Positions 1 through 11,524 of a stretch of 64,000 bases of DNA are shown one piece after another. Position numbers and translations under genes: made by a program. Position 1 is the first letter of the stretch; every line of letters starts with the position of its first letter. This DNA is from Solanum dulcamara. Lineage: Eukaryota; Streptophyta; Magnoliopsida; Solanales; Solanaceae. The notes under the pieces are model-generated. The model made no database searches, was not told where the DNA came from, and worked only from the letters and a program-made list of their open reading frames with translations. The DNA lies in NCBI RefSeq assembly GCF_947179165.1, contig NC_077238.1, positions 35,949,793-36,013,792 on the forward strand, in the 5' to 3' direction.

Positions 1-3000
1 GGAGTTTCCGAAGTTAATTTTCAGCAAGTTTGGGAAGCTGTTTGTTAAGGTATGGATTGGTTCTCTTCTCCCACGTTTTGGTAAGGGTTTTTACATGATA
101 TTAAGGTGTTAATAATGTAAAATCATGTCTTGGATCATCACCAAATGGATAACAAGCAGTCTGCACCATTTCAGTAAGTTTGAAGAGTTTCCGAGGCGCG
201 ATTTGGCGAGTTTGGGCCAATTTCAGGTAAGGTAAAGTCTTTTATTCCAATTTGAAGTTTATGGTGATTTTATAGGGTGTATTAAACACCTTGTATGCTT
301 CTTGAAGTGTAAAAATGTCATAGAAATGTTTAACGTTTGAAGCAAGCTAAATTGGAGTCGTTATAGGTAAATTATAGTTGAAGCAAGGTGTTGTGCTTGT
401 GGTGTGGTGTGCTGTTGCAGGTGGGTAGTGGTGTGTTGAAGGGCCTAAAAGTATTCTAATAGAGTTGTGGGGGCTGTTGGTTGCAGCCACACGACCCCTT
501 GTTTTGTACAATTAAAGATTTTGCAAAATGGAAACTAGAAACCCTATTTTGGTATCGTGGTTTCGAGCGAGTCATTTGCAGTTTGTGTTGTATTACATTG
601 GTGTGAACTTCTTATACATGTGCTGCAGGTTGTTTTTGTTGGTTGGATGTATTTATTAGGAGTGTAATTAGAAATTTGGATAGGGCATATTATAGGGGAG
701 GTCCTGCCCGATTTCCATTAACTCCTTAACTAGTTAAGGAACTAGTCGAGAAGGCGAGTGAGGGGTTGAGTTCTATGAATACTCATATGTAACCTAAGAT
801 TCTGGAAAGATAAGGGTTGTTGATACTTGCATTACTTTCACGTTACACAGGTTCAAGGAACAACGAGGCGAATGGGATAAAGAGTAACCCGTAAGAGGTA
901 TGTAAAGCCTGTCTCTCTTTTCTTTTGGGCATGTCTTAGATTTAAGTGACAAATGATATGTGTATGAAGCTTGGGGTAATTCTATTCATGAGCTCTGAAC
1001 ATGATTCATGATTCATAATTCATTCTCACTTTTGAATGTTAAGACTCTTAAACTAGTTAAGCTCCCATCCCTCAAGTCTTCTATATGCTGAAAAGTAGTA
1101 TATGTAAAGCTAACATTTCCTTCTTTTGGCATGTCTTCAAGTTAAATAGTGAATGATATGAACTTTAGGGTAAATCTACTCATAAATACCAAGTGTAATT
1201 CACAGTTCTTATGTACTCCTTGATGAAAGCACTCTTACAGTAATCGAACTAAGGCTTCTCAAGTCTTCCATACATTAGAAAGGGATGAGTATGTGAAGCT
1301 ACCCTTTCTTCTATTTTGGCATGACTTAGATGTAAGTATTATGTATAGGAAATTTGGAGTTATTCCACTCTTAAAACTCTGAGTGCGAGTTAAGGCTCTT
1401 GTTCACTTCCTACTGATTAGAACTCCTATAACAAGTTGAGTTATTACTTTTCAAGTCTTCTATGTGATAGAAAATGGTACATGTAAAGCTTGTGTTTTCC
1501 TACTTCTAGGAAGACTGGAGTATAGGTACTATAGAATATGGATTTGGAGATACCTCCATTTATAGATTCTGGATGTAGCTCATGACTTGTACCCACTTTT
1601 GAATGATAAGGGCCTTGAAGTAGTTGAACTATGACCCTTGAGCCTATTATAGGTTGAATAGTATTGGGATGTGTAAGCTCTTACACCTAGGGGCTCTTGA
1701 ACATGCTTTATGGTGTCAACTCCAAAAGTGGGATATATATGCAAATTATGACTAAGGAAATCATTTTTTAGCATCTACACTTAAGGAAAAATTGGAGAAA
1801 ACTTGAGGGAGAGAAGAGAGAGTCACGACAGCCACAAGAAAAAAGTAGGCCCTCTATTTTTGATCCATGAATTAATTATTTAAGGTATCCCATGGATACA
1901 TGATGGGGTTTAATAGTGTAAAATTACTATTTGGTGCAGAAAGGAAGGGACTCGAGCAGTCCGCAACTTTCAGCATGTTAAGGAGTTTCCGAAGTTAATT
2001 TTTAACAAGTTTGGGAAGCCGTTTGTTAAGGTATGTCTTGGTTATCTTCTACCACATTATGGTAAGTGTTTTTACATGATATGAAGGTGTTAATAATGTA
2101 AAATCATGGATTGTAGCATCACCAAACGGATAACAAGCAGTCCGCACGATTTCAGCAAGTTTGAAGAGTTTCCGAGGCGCTATTTGGTGAGTTTGGGCCA
2201 ATTTCGGGTAAGGTAAGGTCTTTTTTTCCAATTTGAAGTTTATGGTGTTTTTATAGGGTGTATTAAACACCTTTTATGCTTCTTTAAGTGTAAAAATGTC
2301 GTATAAATGTTTAACGTTCGAAGCAAGCTAAATTGGAGTTGATATAGTTAAATTATAGTTGAAGCAAGATGTTGTGCTTGTGGTGTGCTGCTGCAGGTGT
2401 GTAGTGGTGTGTTGAAGGGCATAAAAGTATTCTAAAATAGTTGTGGGGGCTTCTGATTGCAGCCACATGACCCCTCATTTCGTACAATTAAAGGTTTTGC
2501 AAAATGGAAACTAGAAATCCTATTTTGGTATCGTGGTTTCGAGCGAGTCATTTGCAGTTTGTGTTGTATTACGTTGGTGTGAACTTCTTATACATGTGCT
2601 GCAGGTTGTTTTTGTTGGTTGGCTGTAGTTATTAGGAGTGCAATTGGAAATTTGGATAGGGCATATTATAGGGGAGGTCCTGCCCGATTTCCATTAACTC
2701 CTTAACTAGTTAAGGAACTAGTCGAGAAGGCGAGTGAGGGGTTGAGTTCTATGAATACTCATATGTAACCTAAGATTCTGGAAAGATAAGGGTTGTTGAT
2801 ACTTGCATTACTTTCACGTTACACAGGTTCAAGGAACAACGAGGCGAATGGGATAAAGAGTAACCCGTAAGAGGTATGTAAAGCCTGTCTCTCTTTTCTT
2901 TTGGGCATGTCTTAGATTTAAGTGACAAATGATATGTGTATGAAGCTTGGGGTAATTCTATTCATGAGCTCTGAACATGATTCATGATTCATAATTCATT

Positions 3001-3691
3001 CTCACTTTTGAATGTTAAGACTCTTAAACTAGTTAAGCTCCCATCCCTCAAGTCTTCTATATGCTGAAAAGTAGTATATGTAAAGCTAACATTTCCTTCT
3101 TTTGGCATGTCTTCAAGTTAAATAGTGAATGATATGAACTTTAGGGTAAATCTACTCATAAATACCAAGTGTAATTCACAGTTCTTATGTACTCCTTGAT
3201 GAAAGCACTCTTACAGTAATCGAACTAAGGCTTCTCAAGTCTTCCATACATTAGAAAGGGATGAGTATGTGAAGCTACCCTTTCTTCTATTTTGGCATGA
3301 CTTAGATGTAAGTATTATGTATAGGAAATTTGGAGTTATTCCACTCTTAAAACTCTGAGTGCGAGTTAAGGCTCTTGTTCACTTCCTACTGATTAGAACT
3401 CCTATAACAAGTTGAGTTATTACTTTTCAAGTCTTCTATGTGATAGAAAATGGTACATGTAAAGCTTGTGTTTTCCTACTTCTAGGAAGACTGGAGTATA
3501 GGTACTATAGAATATGGATTTGGAGATACCTCCATTTATAGATTCTGGATGTAGCTCATGACTTGTACCCACTTTTGAATGATAAGGGCCTTGAAGTAGT
3601 TGAACTATGACCCTTGAGCCTATTATAGGTTGAATAGTATTGGGATGTGTAAGCTCTTACACCTAGGGGCTCTTGAACATGCTTTATGGTG
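1..3691. repeat. Tandem duplication of 1,976 bp inside LTR family B
   Basis: Bases 1-1715 match 1977-3691. The second full unit is 1716-3691; the first unit starts about 260 bp before the window. Both copies end at the same point, after GCTTTATGGTG, where one continues into TCAACTCC and the other into ATATCTAA. From about 671 to 1715 the copies look identical over roughly 1,045 bp. From 1 to 670 they differ at an estimated 5-10% of positions plus small indels. The sharp change from diverged to identical is discussed in the findings. Confidence 0.9.
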
Positions 3692-3729
3692 ATATCTAAT
3701 AGATGTTTGATATGTTACAGAGTTTTACG

Positions 3730-4030
3730 TGCGCGTATATGCATTATGATATATATGGATTGGGCCAAACGTACCTCAGCATATCTTGTTATGTAAGGAT
3801 CGGGCTGTACATTCCATGGCATGTTGTGTTGTTTACGGATTGGGCCATTGTACCTCGGCATTGTTACATGATATACGGATTAGGCCGTCATTCCTCGGCA
3901 TTATTATGTGATATACGGATGTGGCCGTCGTTCCTCGGCTTTACTATAAGATATGTGGATTGGGCCATTGTTTCTCGGCGTGTACTTTCTATATACATGG
4001 ATCGGTCTGTACGTTCCACAGCGCTAATGG
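3730..4030. repeat. 40-bp tandem repeat, about seven copies
   Basis: The word GGAT followed by a TGGGCC-like core recurs at 3757, 3797, 3837, 3877, 3917, 3957 and 3999. That is an exact 40-bp period for six units and 42 for the last. Each unit carries a variant of CCTCGGCAT about 15 bases further on. The copies differ from each other at several positions. The long open frame that crosses this block (3703-4047, +) is produced by the repeat and is not a gene. Confidence 0.85.
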
Positions 4031-4697
4031 TATATATGTTCTTATGATGACAAAATGATGTAGTTGTTACAAAAATCCCCGAATAGGCCGGATACAGTAC
4101 GTGATGATTGTATGTATGCCTTTATTTTATAAGATGCAGGTGCGGTAGATAGCTAAATGTTATACTTGCCCCTACATCCCTATTTTAATTGTTGTCTCAG
4201 TTATGATGTTTTATGCTCTATATACTCAGTACATATATCGTACTGACCCCCTGTTCTACGGGAGGCTGCGTTTCATACCTGTAGGTACAGATATTCATTT
4301 CAGGGATCCGCCATCTTAGGATTTCCACTCAGCTATGTCGGAGGTGCTCTACTGTTCTGAAGCCCAGCTTTTGGTGCTGATCTGCTAATGTATACATTTG
4401 TTTATTCAGGGGTATGGCGGGGGCCCAGTCCCGCCATATGTTACCATTACTATTCTTAGAGGTTTGTTGACATGTGTATGTGGGTAATGTGTAAGTTTTG
4501 TGCGATTATGGTTGTACGATGAGTTGTAAATGTTATTATGCTATGGCAGCCTTGTCGGCTTGCGTGCCCTTTCAGGATATGGTACGAATGAAAAAGGTCA
4601 TACGTACACAAAAAAATTTTAATTCATTGAGATATTTGTGAGTAGTATCACTTTGTTTATAGTTCGATTTGACTATAGCTGATTGGTATGTATATGG

Positions 4698-4716
4698 GTG
4701 CCCAACTCGGGCACCA
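4698..4716. other. Perfect 7-bp stem hairpin near the 3' end of LTR B
   Basis: GGTGCCC-AACTC-GGGCACC can form a short hairpin about 30 bp before the LTR end. Its role, for example in RNA end formation, is unknown. Confidence 0.5.
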
Positions 4717-4745
4717 GTCGCGACCTACAGGGTTGGGTCGTGACA

Positions 4746-7173
4746 GGAATGCCCCTATATACCTGTCTTGTCTTGATCTAGGTCTTATATCAATATAAGT
4801 ATCAATATGTATATCTGACATCTAGAATTCGCTCTATCACGGTGGTCGGATATAAATAGTAAAATTAGTATATAAAGGGTCAGGAACTCTCTCCGATCGA
4901 ACCAATATAAGAAAATGAGCTCATCCTCGATGCCTCCAGTCCACTCTAAATAATAGTAGTGAAGGTAGTACGATCCCTATTTAGAAAATAAGTATAAAAT
5001 CATTTGGGTTACAATAAAGCCTTCTCAAATCAACGCCAAGAACCAATGCATGCACCAGGATCGATTACATCCGTGAGAAAACAAGGGTTCAATGCAATGC
5101 AAGCTATCACCAGCACCCAAACAACATGCAAAATTACATACAATAATGAAACCACAAGCATCTTACCCTCTAGGGTATAGAAACAGGACTTACACCTATA
5201 ACCGATCTCTAACCAAGTCCTGGGGCTAAAACCTACTCCTCTAACTCAACAACAAGGCCCAAAAGGAAGATCAACCCTAACTGGGTAACAAGGAGGAGGA
5301 TATGAGGAAACAGGCGCTCAGCTAGTAAATCAATACCTCCATATCCAACTAAAGTACAACCCCGAGAGTACAAACATAGCTAGCCCCACCATACGGTAAA
5401 AAGGAAAACATAGAGGATTCTAACTCTAAGTCCTGAAATGAGGCCCAACAGTAATTCACAAGCCTAATCGGGTGAAAAACACTACACCAAGGCTCAAAAA
5501 TAGATGTTATAATAGTGAAGGACATTAAGTCTCAGAAATGCCCGCCAACAACAGCTACATCAACTAAGGATCAACCCAAACTCAATTCCAAGGCACAATT
5601 GCGCCACCATAAATATCGAACAAGCTACCTAAAATAGGCTAATCAAGGCCAAACTAAGGCATAATGAATAATTTTACCAACTAAACTAAAAATCTCATAA
5701 AGGCAACCTTAGCCTAAAGCTCATACCGGACAAGGAAGCAAGAACCTAGGAATCGAGCCTAACCCGTCGCATATAATCCAAACCACAAGCAATTTATACT
5801 AAACAGTACCTCATAAAGCTCAATCAAAAGAGAAGAGACTGTAGCCTACCTCAAATCCGAACATGCGCGCTTTAAGTCCACTTTTCAGTAGCTTTTTGCT
5901 CCAAAAACAACCTAATTACCTCTACGCCATCAAAATGTTAATCACCTATTCAATACGAACATTTTGACACTAAAATTAAATTTTTCGGAGATGGACCCAA
6001 AATTGGGTCAAAAAGGGGATTGTGGGGCCTGGGATGGGAACCCCAAAATCAACTTTGTAAAAAGGTTCTAAATGCATTATTGAGCTTGTACCCCAAAATT
6101 GGGCACAAATTGATGCTTAAAACGGAAGAAATCAACCCAAAGATAAATTCACCATTAAAGTTTTAAAGCTAAGCTAGGACAACAACTATACTCATGAAAT
6201 TACCTCAAACGGAGAGTACCCAGTAGTCTCCAAACACTCCAATATGTAGTCACGAACTTCCAAAACATGTTGGACTTTCAATCACCCAAAATAGAGCTGT
6301 AGAACTCAAGTTTTGGGATTTTGAAGTTTTGGGAAGAAGACCAAAAATGGGTTTGTCTTATTTAAAGACCCACCTAGAATTCTCATCGCAATCACGGCCC
6401 ACACACAAAAAGACCATCGTGATCGTAGAGGGAGCCTTGCGATCATGTAGGCCTGGGCACCCAAGCATTGCGAATGTGATCTCTGAGGCTCGCTATCGCG
6501 AAGGCATTTTTGCATTGCACTAGATTTTTCTGCAACACAAATTTGGCAAAGTCCAAAATCACCGAAGGGGTGCTCAAGATTCGTTCAGAATCCCGTGTGC
6601 GCAAATAAACTATACTACCCCACCACATTCAATATTTAGACTTAACAGTGTAGTCAAAATTCCATCTGAGGTCGTCTCGAAAAGAAAATAGGTCCCACAC
6701 CCATATTTCATTTTTGCCAATTCTACAAGGAGGCTAGGAATAAGATCAGAAGCCTCAGGTGCTGCACGAAGGGTCGTTCTAGATAATTTGGAACTGATCA
6801 CGTAGAAGGAATTTTAATCCTAGTGCGTTTACCAATAATGTTGACCAAAGTTAACCTTAGGCTAAAGCTTAAAGGCTCAAATGCCTAATGGCTCAAACTC
6901 ACACCGAAAGGCTTGGGACTCGGGTCGAGCATGCTACTAGCCTAAATGACCATTCTGGAGTTGATAGAACCATCTTCCTGGAGTTTTGACTGAAGTCAAC
7001 CATTCAAACTCAAGGAGCTTCAAAATAGAGAATCGGGCATAAAACCCAATCGAACGACCAGGCGACCGAACTGTCAGTGCTAGCAAGTCATAAATGGCTT
7101 GGGGTCTCTACAGGAAAACTTTAAACACTGAAAAGATTGGAAAAAGATGAAACTGACCTGGAGGGTCATTACA
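4746..7173 (-). mobile_element. Left LTR (3' LTR) of gypsy element family C, truncated by LTR B
   Basis: Read on the minus strand this LTR starts at 7173 with TGTAATGACCCTCCAGGTCA-like sequence. It matches 13971-16328 over its length, with the remaining part matching about 11395-11524 of the right LTR. A purine-rich stretch lies just inside the element at about 7174-7190 and could be the polypurine tract. The outer end, equivalent to 10337-11395 of the right LTR, is missing because family B LTR sits at 4745. Confidence 0.8.
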
Positions 7174-10100
7174 ATATCCTCTACTAAAAAGACTTCCATC
7201 CTCGTAAGTCAAAGGATAGAAAAGAACCCAAGGACACGAAAAGATAAGGAAACTAGGTCCACACGCCCCACCAGAACTACAGGTACCTCCTCAAATCGGG
7301 CAATGCCAACCAAGAACTCAAGCTAAGGGGAAAACTCCAAAATTCACTTCTCTTCTCCACAACTCAAACCAAATTCCAATTCCTCCCTTTTGATAATGAC
7401 TCCCATCCAACAAGAACAAACTCAACTGAATGCAATAGACTGACTCGAGTAAACAAAACCACATGGATACCTCAGAATTAGGCGACCAACAAATTAGAAA
7501 AGATGCTAAATAACTCCCAAGTTGAATTCTTTGTTTTATACTCCAAACTCAAGACTCTTTAGTCATCAAAGTTATCCTACCCATCATAAACCATAGTAAA
7601 AATTCCTAGTATCATCTGAACACTATCGAAAATAACCACGTGAACAACAACCACAAAGGAAAGGCAAGAACCACCTGAACATCGAAGAGCAACAAGACTA
7701 ATATAAGTAACTCAGCCCAGGGCACAAGCCCAAAATTCTAAGCCAATGACTCCCAAATCCAATAACTTGAGTCTAAAATCTATCTTTCAAAACTAAAAAG
7801 GCTACTCCGAGGGATAACCAAACCCATGGGTGAAAAAACCACACTAAGACCAACTCCAATGTCACTCTGCTACCAACAGAACTTCTAGAAAACTGAACAA
7901 ATATATGAATCTAACCCAAAAGCAATCAAAACTGATGCCATGAGTCCATATACCACTCCCCGAGTGCAAATTTGAGTAACCACCATAATCCAAGAAAACT
8001 GAGCCGATAGGTAGCGAACAAGCATATAAACCCTTTTTAAGAATGACCTAAAATAAAACTAAACCACCGCAATGAACACCACAAGCTAACCATAATGACA
8101 CACAAACCATGCCTCTTGAAGCATGTAAGAGTTGTTGATTTAATGAATTACTTTGACTCTATCCTGAAGGAGAGCCATTTGAGAAGGTTCCCCTATCTCT
8201 AATGAAGACTGACATCTAGAAACCATTAATGAATGCTAACATACTTAACCCAAACAAAAAGCCTGAACCTCCTGACCGGCTGACAAGCCCAATGTAGAAC
8301 ATGCTTATAACTGAATTCTCGAGTAGTGGTAGCTAAATACCCGAAGGTCCATAATTAGGGAAAAATATCTCATAGTTGACCTAATGTACCAAATTTTAAT
8401 AGTATGGGCACCCTCACTCCATAATACCCCTTTTTAGCTAACCACTAGTCGATCATAACTGTATTACTCTATCTCTTCCATGAATCCCAATACAACCCTT
8501 TTTACATGACACTTCAAGCTAAAACATCACCATACATAGAATAAACAAAGACAATTTCATTTCCAGCCTTCTAACTCCAACATAGCCATCTGACACCACA
8601 TCACACAACCAGATGAACTGATAACTTAACCATCAAACTTACCATGAAGAAACAATCCATCTAATCCGAAGAGCAAACCTTAACTTCGCCACCTTAGTAA
8701 TAAGAGTAGGAGATCGAACAAATAAAGAATCAATGAATGAGATTTACAATAGAACAAAAGGTCCACAACTACTGACACATCCTTTTCTCGGCAGTAACCT
8801 CACACCAGCTAAGCACACAGGGGGGCAAGCTAGGAAAATGAAATGACCAACATAAGAAAATACTAAAATGGCTAAATAGAAATCCACCAAGGCAATCAAT
8901 TAAGCTCATAATCCACAAGGTATAACTCTACAACTACTACAACATAACAGTAAACCCAAAATTATCCACTACTAAAAGAAATCACCAAGGGGAGATAATT
9001 ATTTACACATAATTTCAAGTAAAATTGTCATGGCAAATAATATGCAAGTAATCGGGCTAAGTAAGCACGCCCACATAAGTCTAAGTATATAATTACAAGA
9101 ATCACAAGATGAATCTAACAAGTCAATTAATCACTGATGGGTACGAATACCCCAACACCAAGCACAACAAGAAATGAAGGTCCTAGAAAAACAATTTACA
9201 CAAATCTAATTAATACCTAGATCCTCGTCCTCTGCCTGACCTGCAGGAGCATGGGATGGGATGCGCTTGGTCTCAAATTGAACACGTGTACTACTAATTG
9301 CAACACTTGGGGCACCACCTCTAACTGGCTATCCCTAGGCCCTATGAACCCAATCTTGTTGTCTGTCGCCTGCGATGCATAACTATAGGACAATCCCTAG
9401 CCAAATATCCCAACTCACTACATGTATAACACCTCTTACTAACTGCAACCCACTGAGATGGCTTGGCTGGCATAGAATAAACCCTAGAACCTGGATACTC
9501 AAAAGGCACACCCTAAGAAGTCTTTCGTGAACTCTGTCCATTGTGGGTACCATAACCTGCCACAGAACTACCTGGAACCTGAGGTGCTCCCGCTATGCAT
9601 TTAGTAGGATAAGAGTGAGGCTGACCCTCACTAAGATGATGCCTACCTAAGGGTGAGATATTATCACCATTGCACTGGCAGCGGTGCCTCTTACCGCTAC
9701 CTCCGTAAGTCTTAATACACGCATTCTCCATGGCCCTCACATAACTCACCACCTAGGAAAAAGCATATCCAACTACTATCAAGAGCTATGATGCTAGGTG
9801 GAGAGACAAAATAAATCACTTAATAAACTACCGAGTCATGTCTCGCTCCATAGAAAACAGTGTAGAAGCATACCCTATCCACTCTAGAAACTCCATCACA
9901 TACTCAGAGACCGATGAAAAACCCTACTGAGGACCTATAAGTCTAATACTAGGCTGCAGACCACTTGTGCACCCAAAACTACTTCTACCTATGATGTATG
10001 CTCAACGAGATGCAAAATATCCAATATTGGACCCAAAGGAGCTGAGGTGGTCATAGATATTGTCGAAGCCTCGGTAGTATGTGTTGATGCTTTAGCCATT

Positions 10101-10336
10101 CCCATCGAAAAGCTTGTACTATCCATCTAATGAGGAATGAATTCCAAGAAAGTATTTAGAGGTTGATCAAATAAATTTCACATGATAAGGAATCAAGAAT
10201 GGAGTTTCCCCAAAAGGCCTTATAGCCTCCCAAAGATAAGATACAGAGGTCTCCACACTGATTCGTAGGACTCTACTAGGCACTTGCTCTTATACCGATG
10301 ATATCGGCGAACCTAAGCTCTGATACCATCGGTTCA
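7174..10336 (-). mobile_element. Decayed internal region of gypsy element C (gag recognisable)
   Basis: No long frame survives. On the minus strand at about 9390-9437 a gag zinc knuckle can be read, with the spacing C-x2-C-x4-[His replaced by Tyr]-x4-C. Upstream of it, at about 9840-9930, broken frames resemble gag capsid sequence. A frame at 9513-9752 (minus, 79 codons) lies in the gag linker region. A primer binding site TGGTATCAGAGC reads on the minus strand at 10317-10328, eight bases from the LTR edge, which fixes orientation. I could not identify reverse transcriptase or integrase motifs between 7190 and 9240; this part is either replaced or too decayed to read. At about 3.2 kb the interior is shorter than one of its LTRs. 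Confidence 0.65.
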
Positions 10337-10430
10337 TGACGGCACCTAATATCACCCACCAGTAAGTAAGCCTAACCCTACAGTCTAGAACCATAGGCAA
10401 TGGACTATCACAAGTGGAAGGAAAGAAGTG

Positions 10431-10458
10431 AATAATAATAATAATAATAATAATAATA
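10431..10458. repeat. (AAT)n microsatellite
   Basis: About nine uninterrupted AAT units inside LTR C. Confidence 0.95.
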
Positions 10459-11524
10459 GTAAGAAAAGGAGAATAAGAACAATACAAAAAGATAACCTCC
10501 AAGACCTGGTATCAATCGGTAGTCGAGCTATTAAACTAAAGTAAACAAAAGTACAAGGTTTATACAGATACAATAATAGTGCATCTATCTCCGAATCAAA
10601 ATAAAGACTAGTCCAAGGCAAAACAATGGGAGATAGGCAATTTTAAACACCAAGAACTCACCCAAGTCTCCAAATCTAAGAGATGCTCTGCTCAATATCC
10701 AAATCAGAAAAGAAAACCCATATTATGATCTACAAGGTGCAGAAGTGTAGTATGAGTATGAACAAGTAGCACTCAGTAGGCATTGGCCGACTAAGCTCCA
10801 AAGATAAAGTAAGTATAAAAACATGTAAGTAAGGAGTATATATCATAAGTAACTAAATAATAATAGGAAGCTCATAATAAGTAACAGGCTGATATAAAAT
10901 AAGTTGATGAAAACATGGACATGCCTGAAGGCGCCAGCCTAGAACCTAGACACGGTGACACTCTACGAAGGAGAACAACTAAGTGATAACTTACTAACAG
11001 AAGTAAATACAGATATCACATAAAGGCCCAAAGAACTGCATCAACTAAATTCTTGCAAAAACATTAAATAAATAAGAACAATGGCAGTAACTACCTTCAA
11101 ACAAGAGACCACCCTTTATACTGCCACAAGTTCGCAAATAGTCAGACAATACCTCCCGATCCCCTATTTGCTTAGGTGATTCACACACAAATAGGTAAAC
11201 CCGCACAACACCTCATACCACCAACAGGTAAAAACAACTATGCTGGTGATAGGAAATGCTATATGAATGAGAGTTATGTAATAAAACCAGTAGTACCATC
11301 AGTACCAAGTGCCTTATATTAAGATATATACACCTACTTCCAGTTCTGACCAAGAAGTAGGACCTATATGCAACTTTAGGATCGCTATGGGGGGCTCAAA
11401 ATGCCTATATATACCTGCATGGTCCCTATTTAAGTCTTATATCAATATAGATATCAATATATATATCCAATCATCTAGAATCTGCTCCGTGGTGATAATC
11501 GGAGATAAATAATCAAATCAATAT

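Larger units (their letters stand above)
1..4745 (+). mobile_element. Long LTR of a gypsy-type retrotransposon, family B, 5' end outside the window
   Basis: The segment has no credible coding frame. It ends at 4745 in a GGGTCGTGACA terminus, the same kind of CA end seen on the other gypsy LTRs here, and is followed directly by sequence of another LTR (family C), so it is read as an LTR inserted in that element. A second, truncated member of the family at 22823-25240 shares several blocks, for example the stretch with CAGTACATAT and CTGACCCC near 4230 and 25170, and the leader-like block with TTGCAGCCACACGACC near 482 and 23674. The second copy starts with TGTTATACCCC; the matching start here lies before base 1. 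It contains a large tandem duplication and a 40-bp repeat block listed separately. Whether it is a solo LTR or one end of a full element cannot be decided from this window. Confidence 0.7.

Noticed and set aside
3730..4030. CRISPR-like array of regular repeats
   Set aside because: Units are contiguous without unique spacers and lie in a plant LTR.
3703..4047. 114-codon open frame on the + strand
   Set aside because: It runs through 40-bp tandem repeats in an LTR and has no domain; 40 is not a multiple of three, so units are read in different frames.
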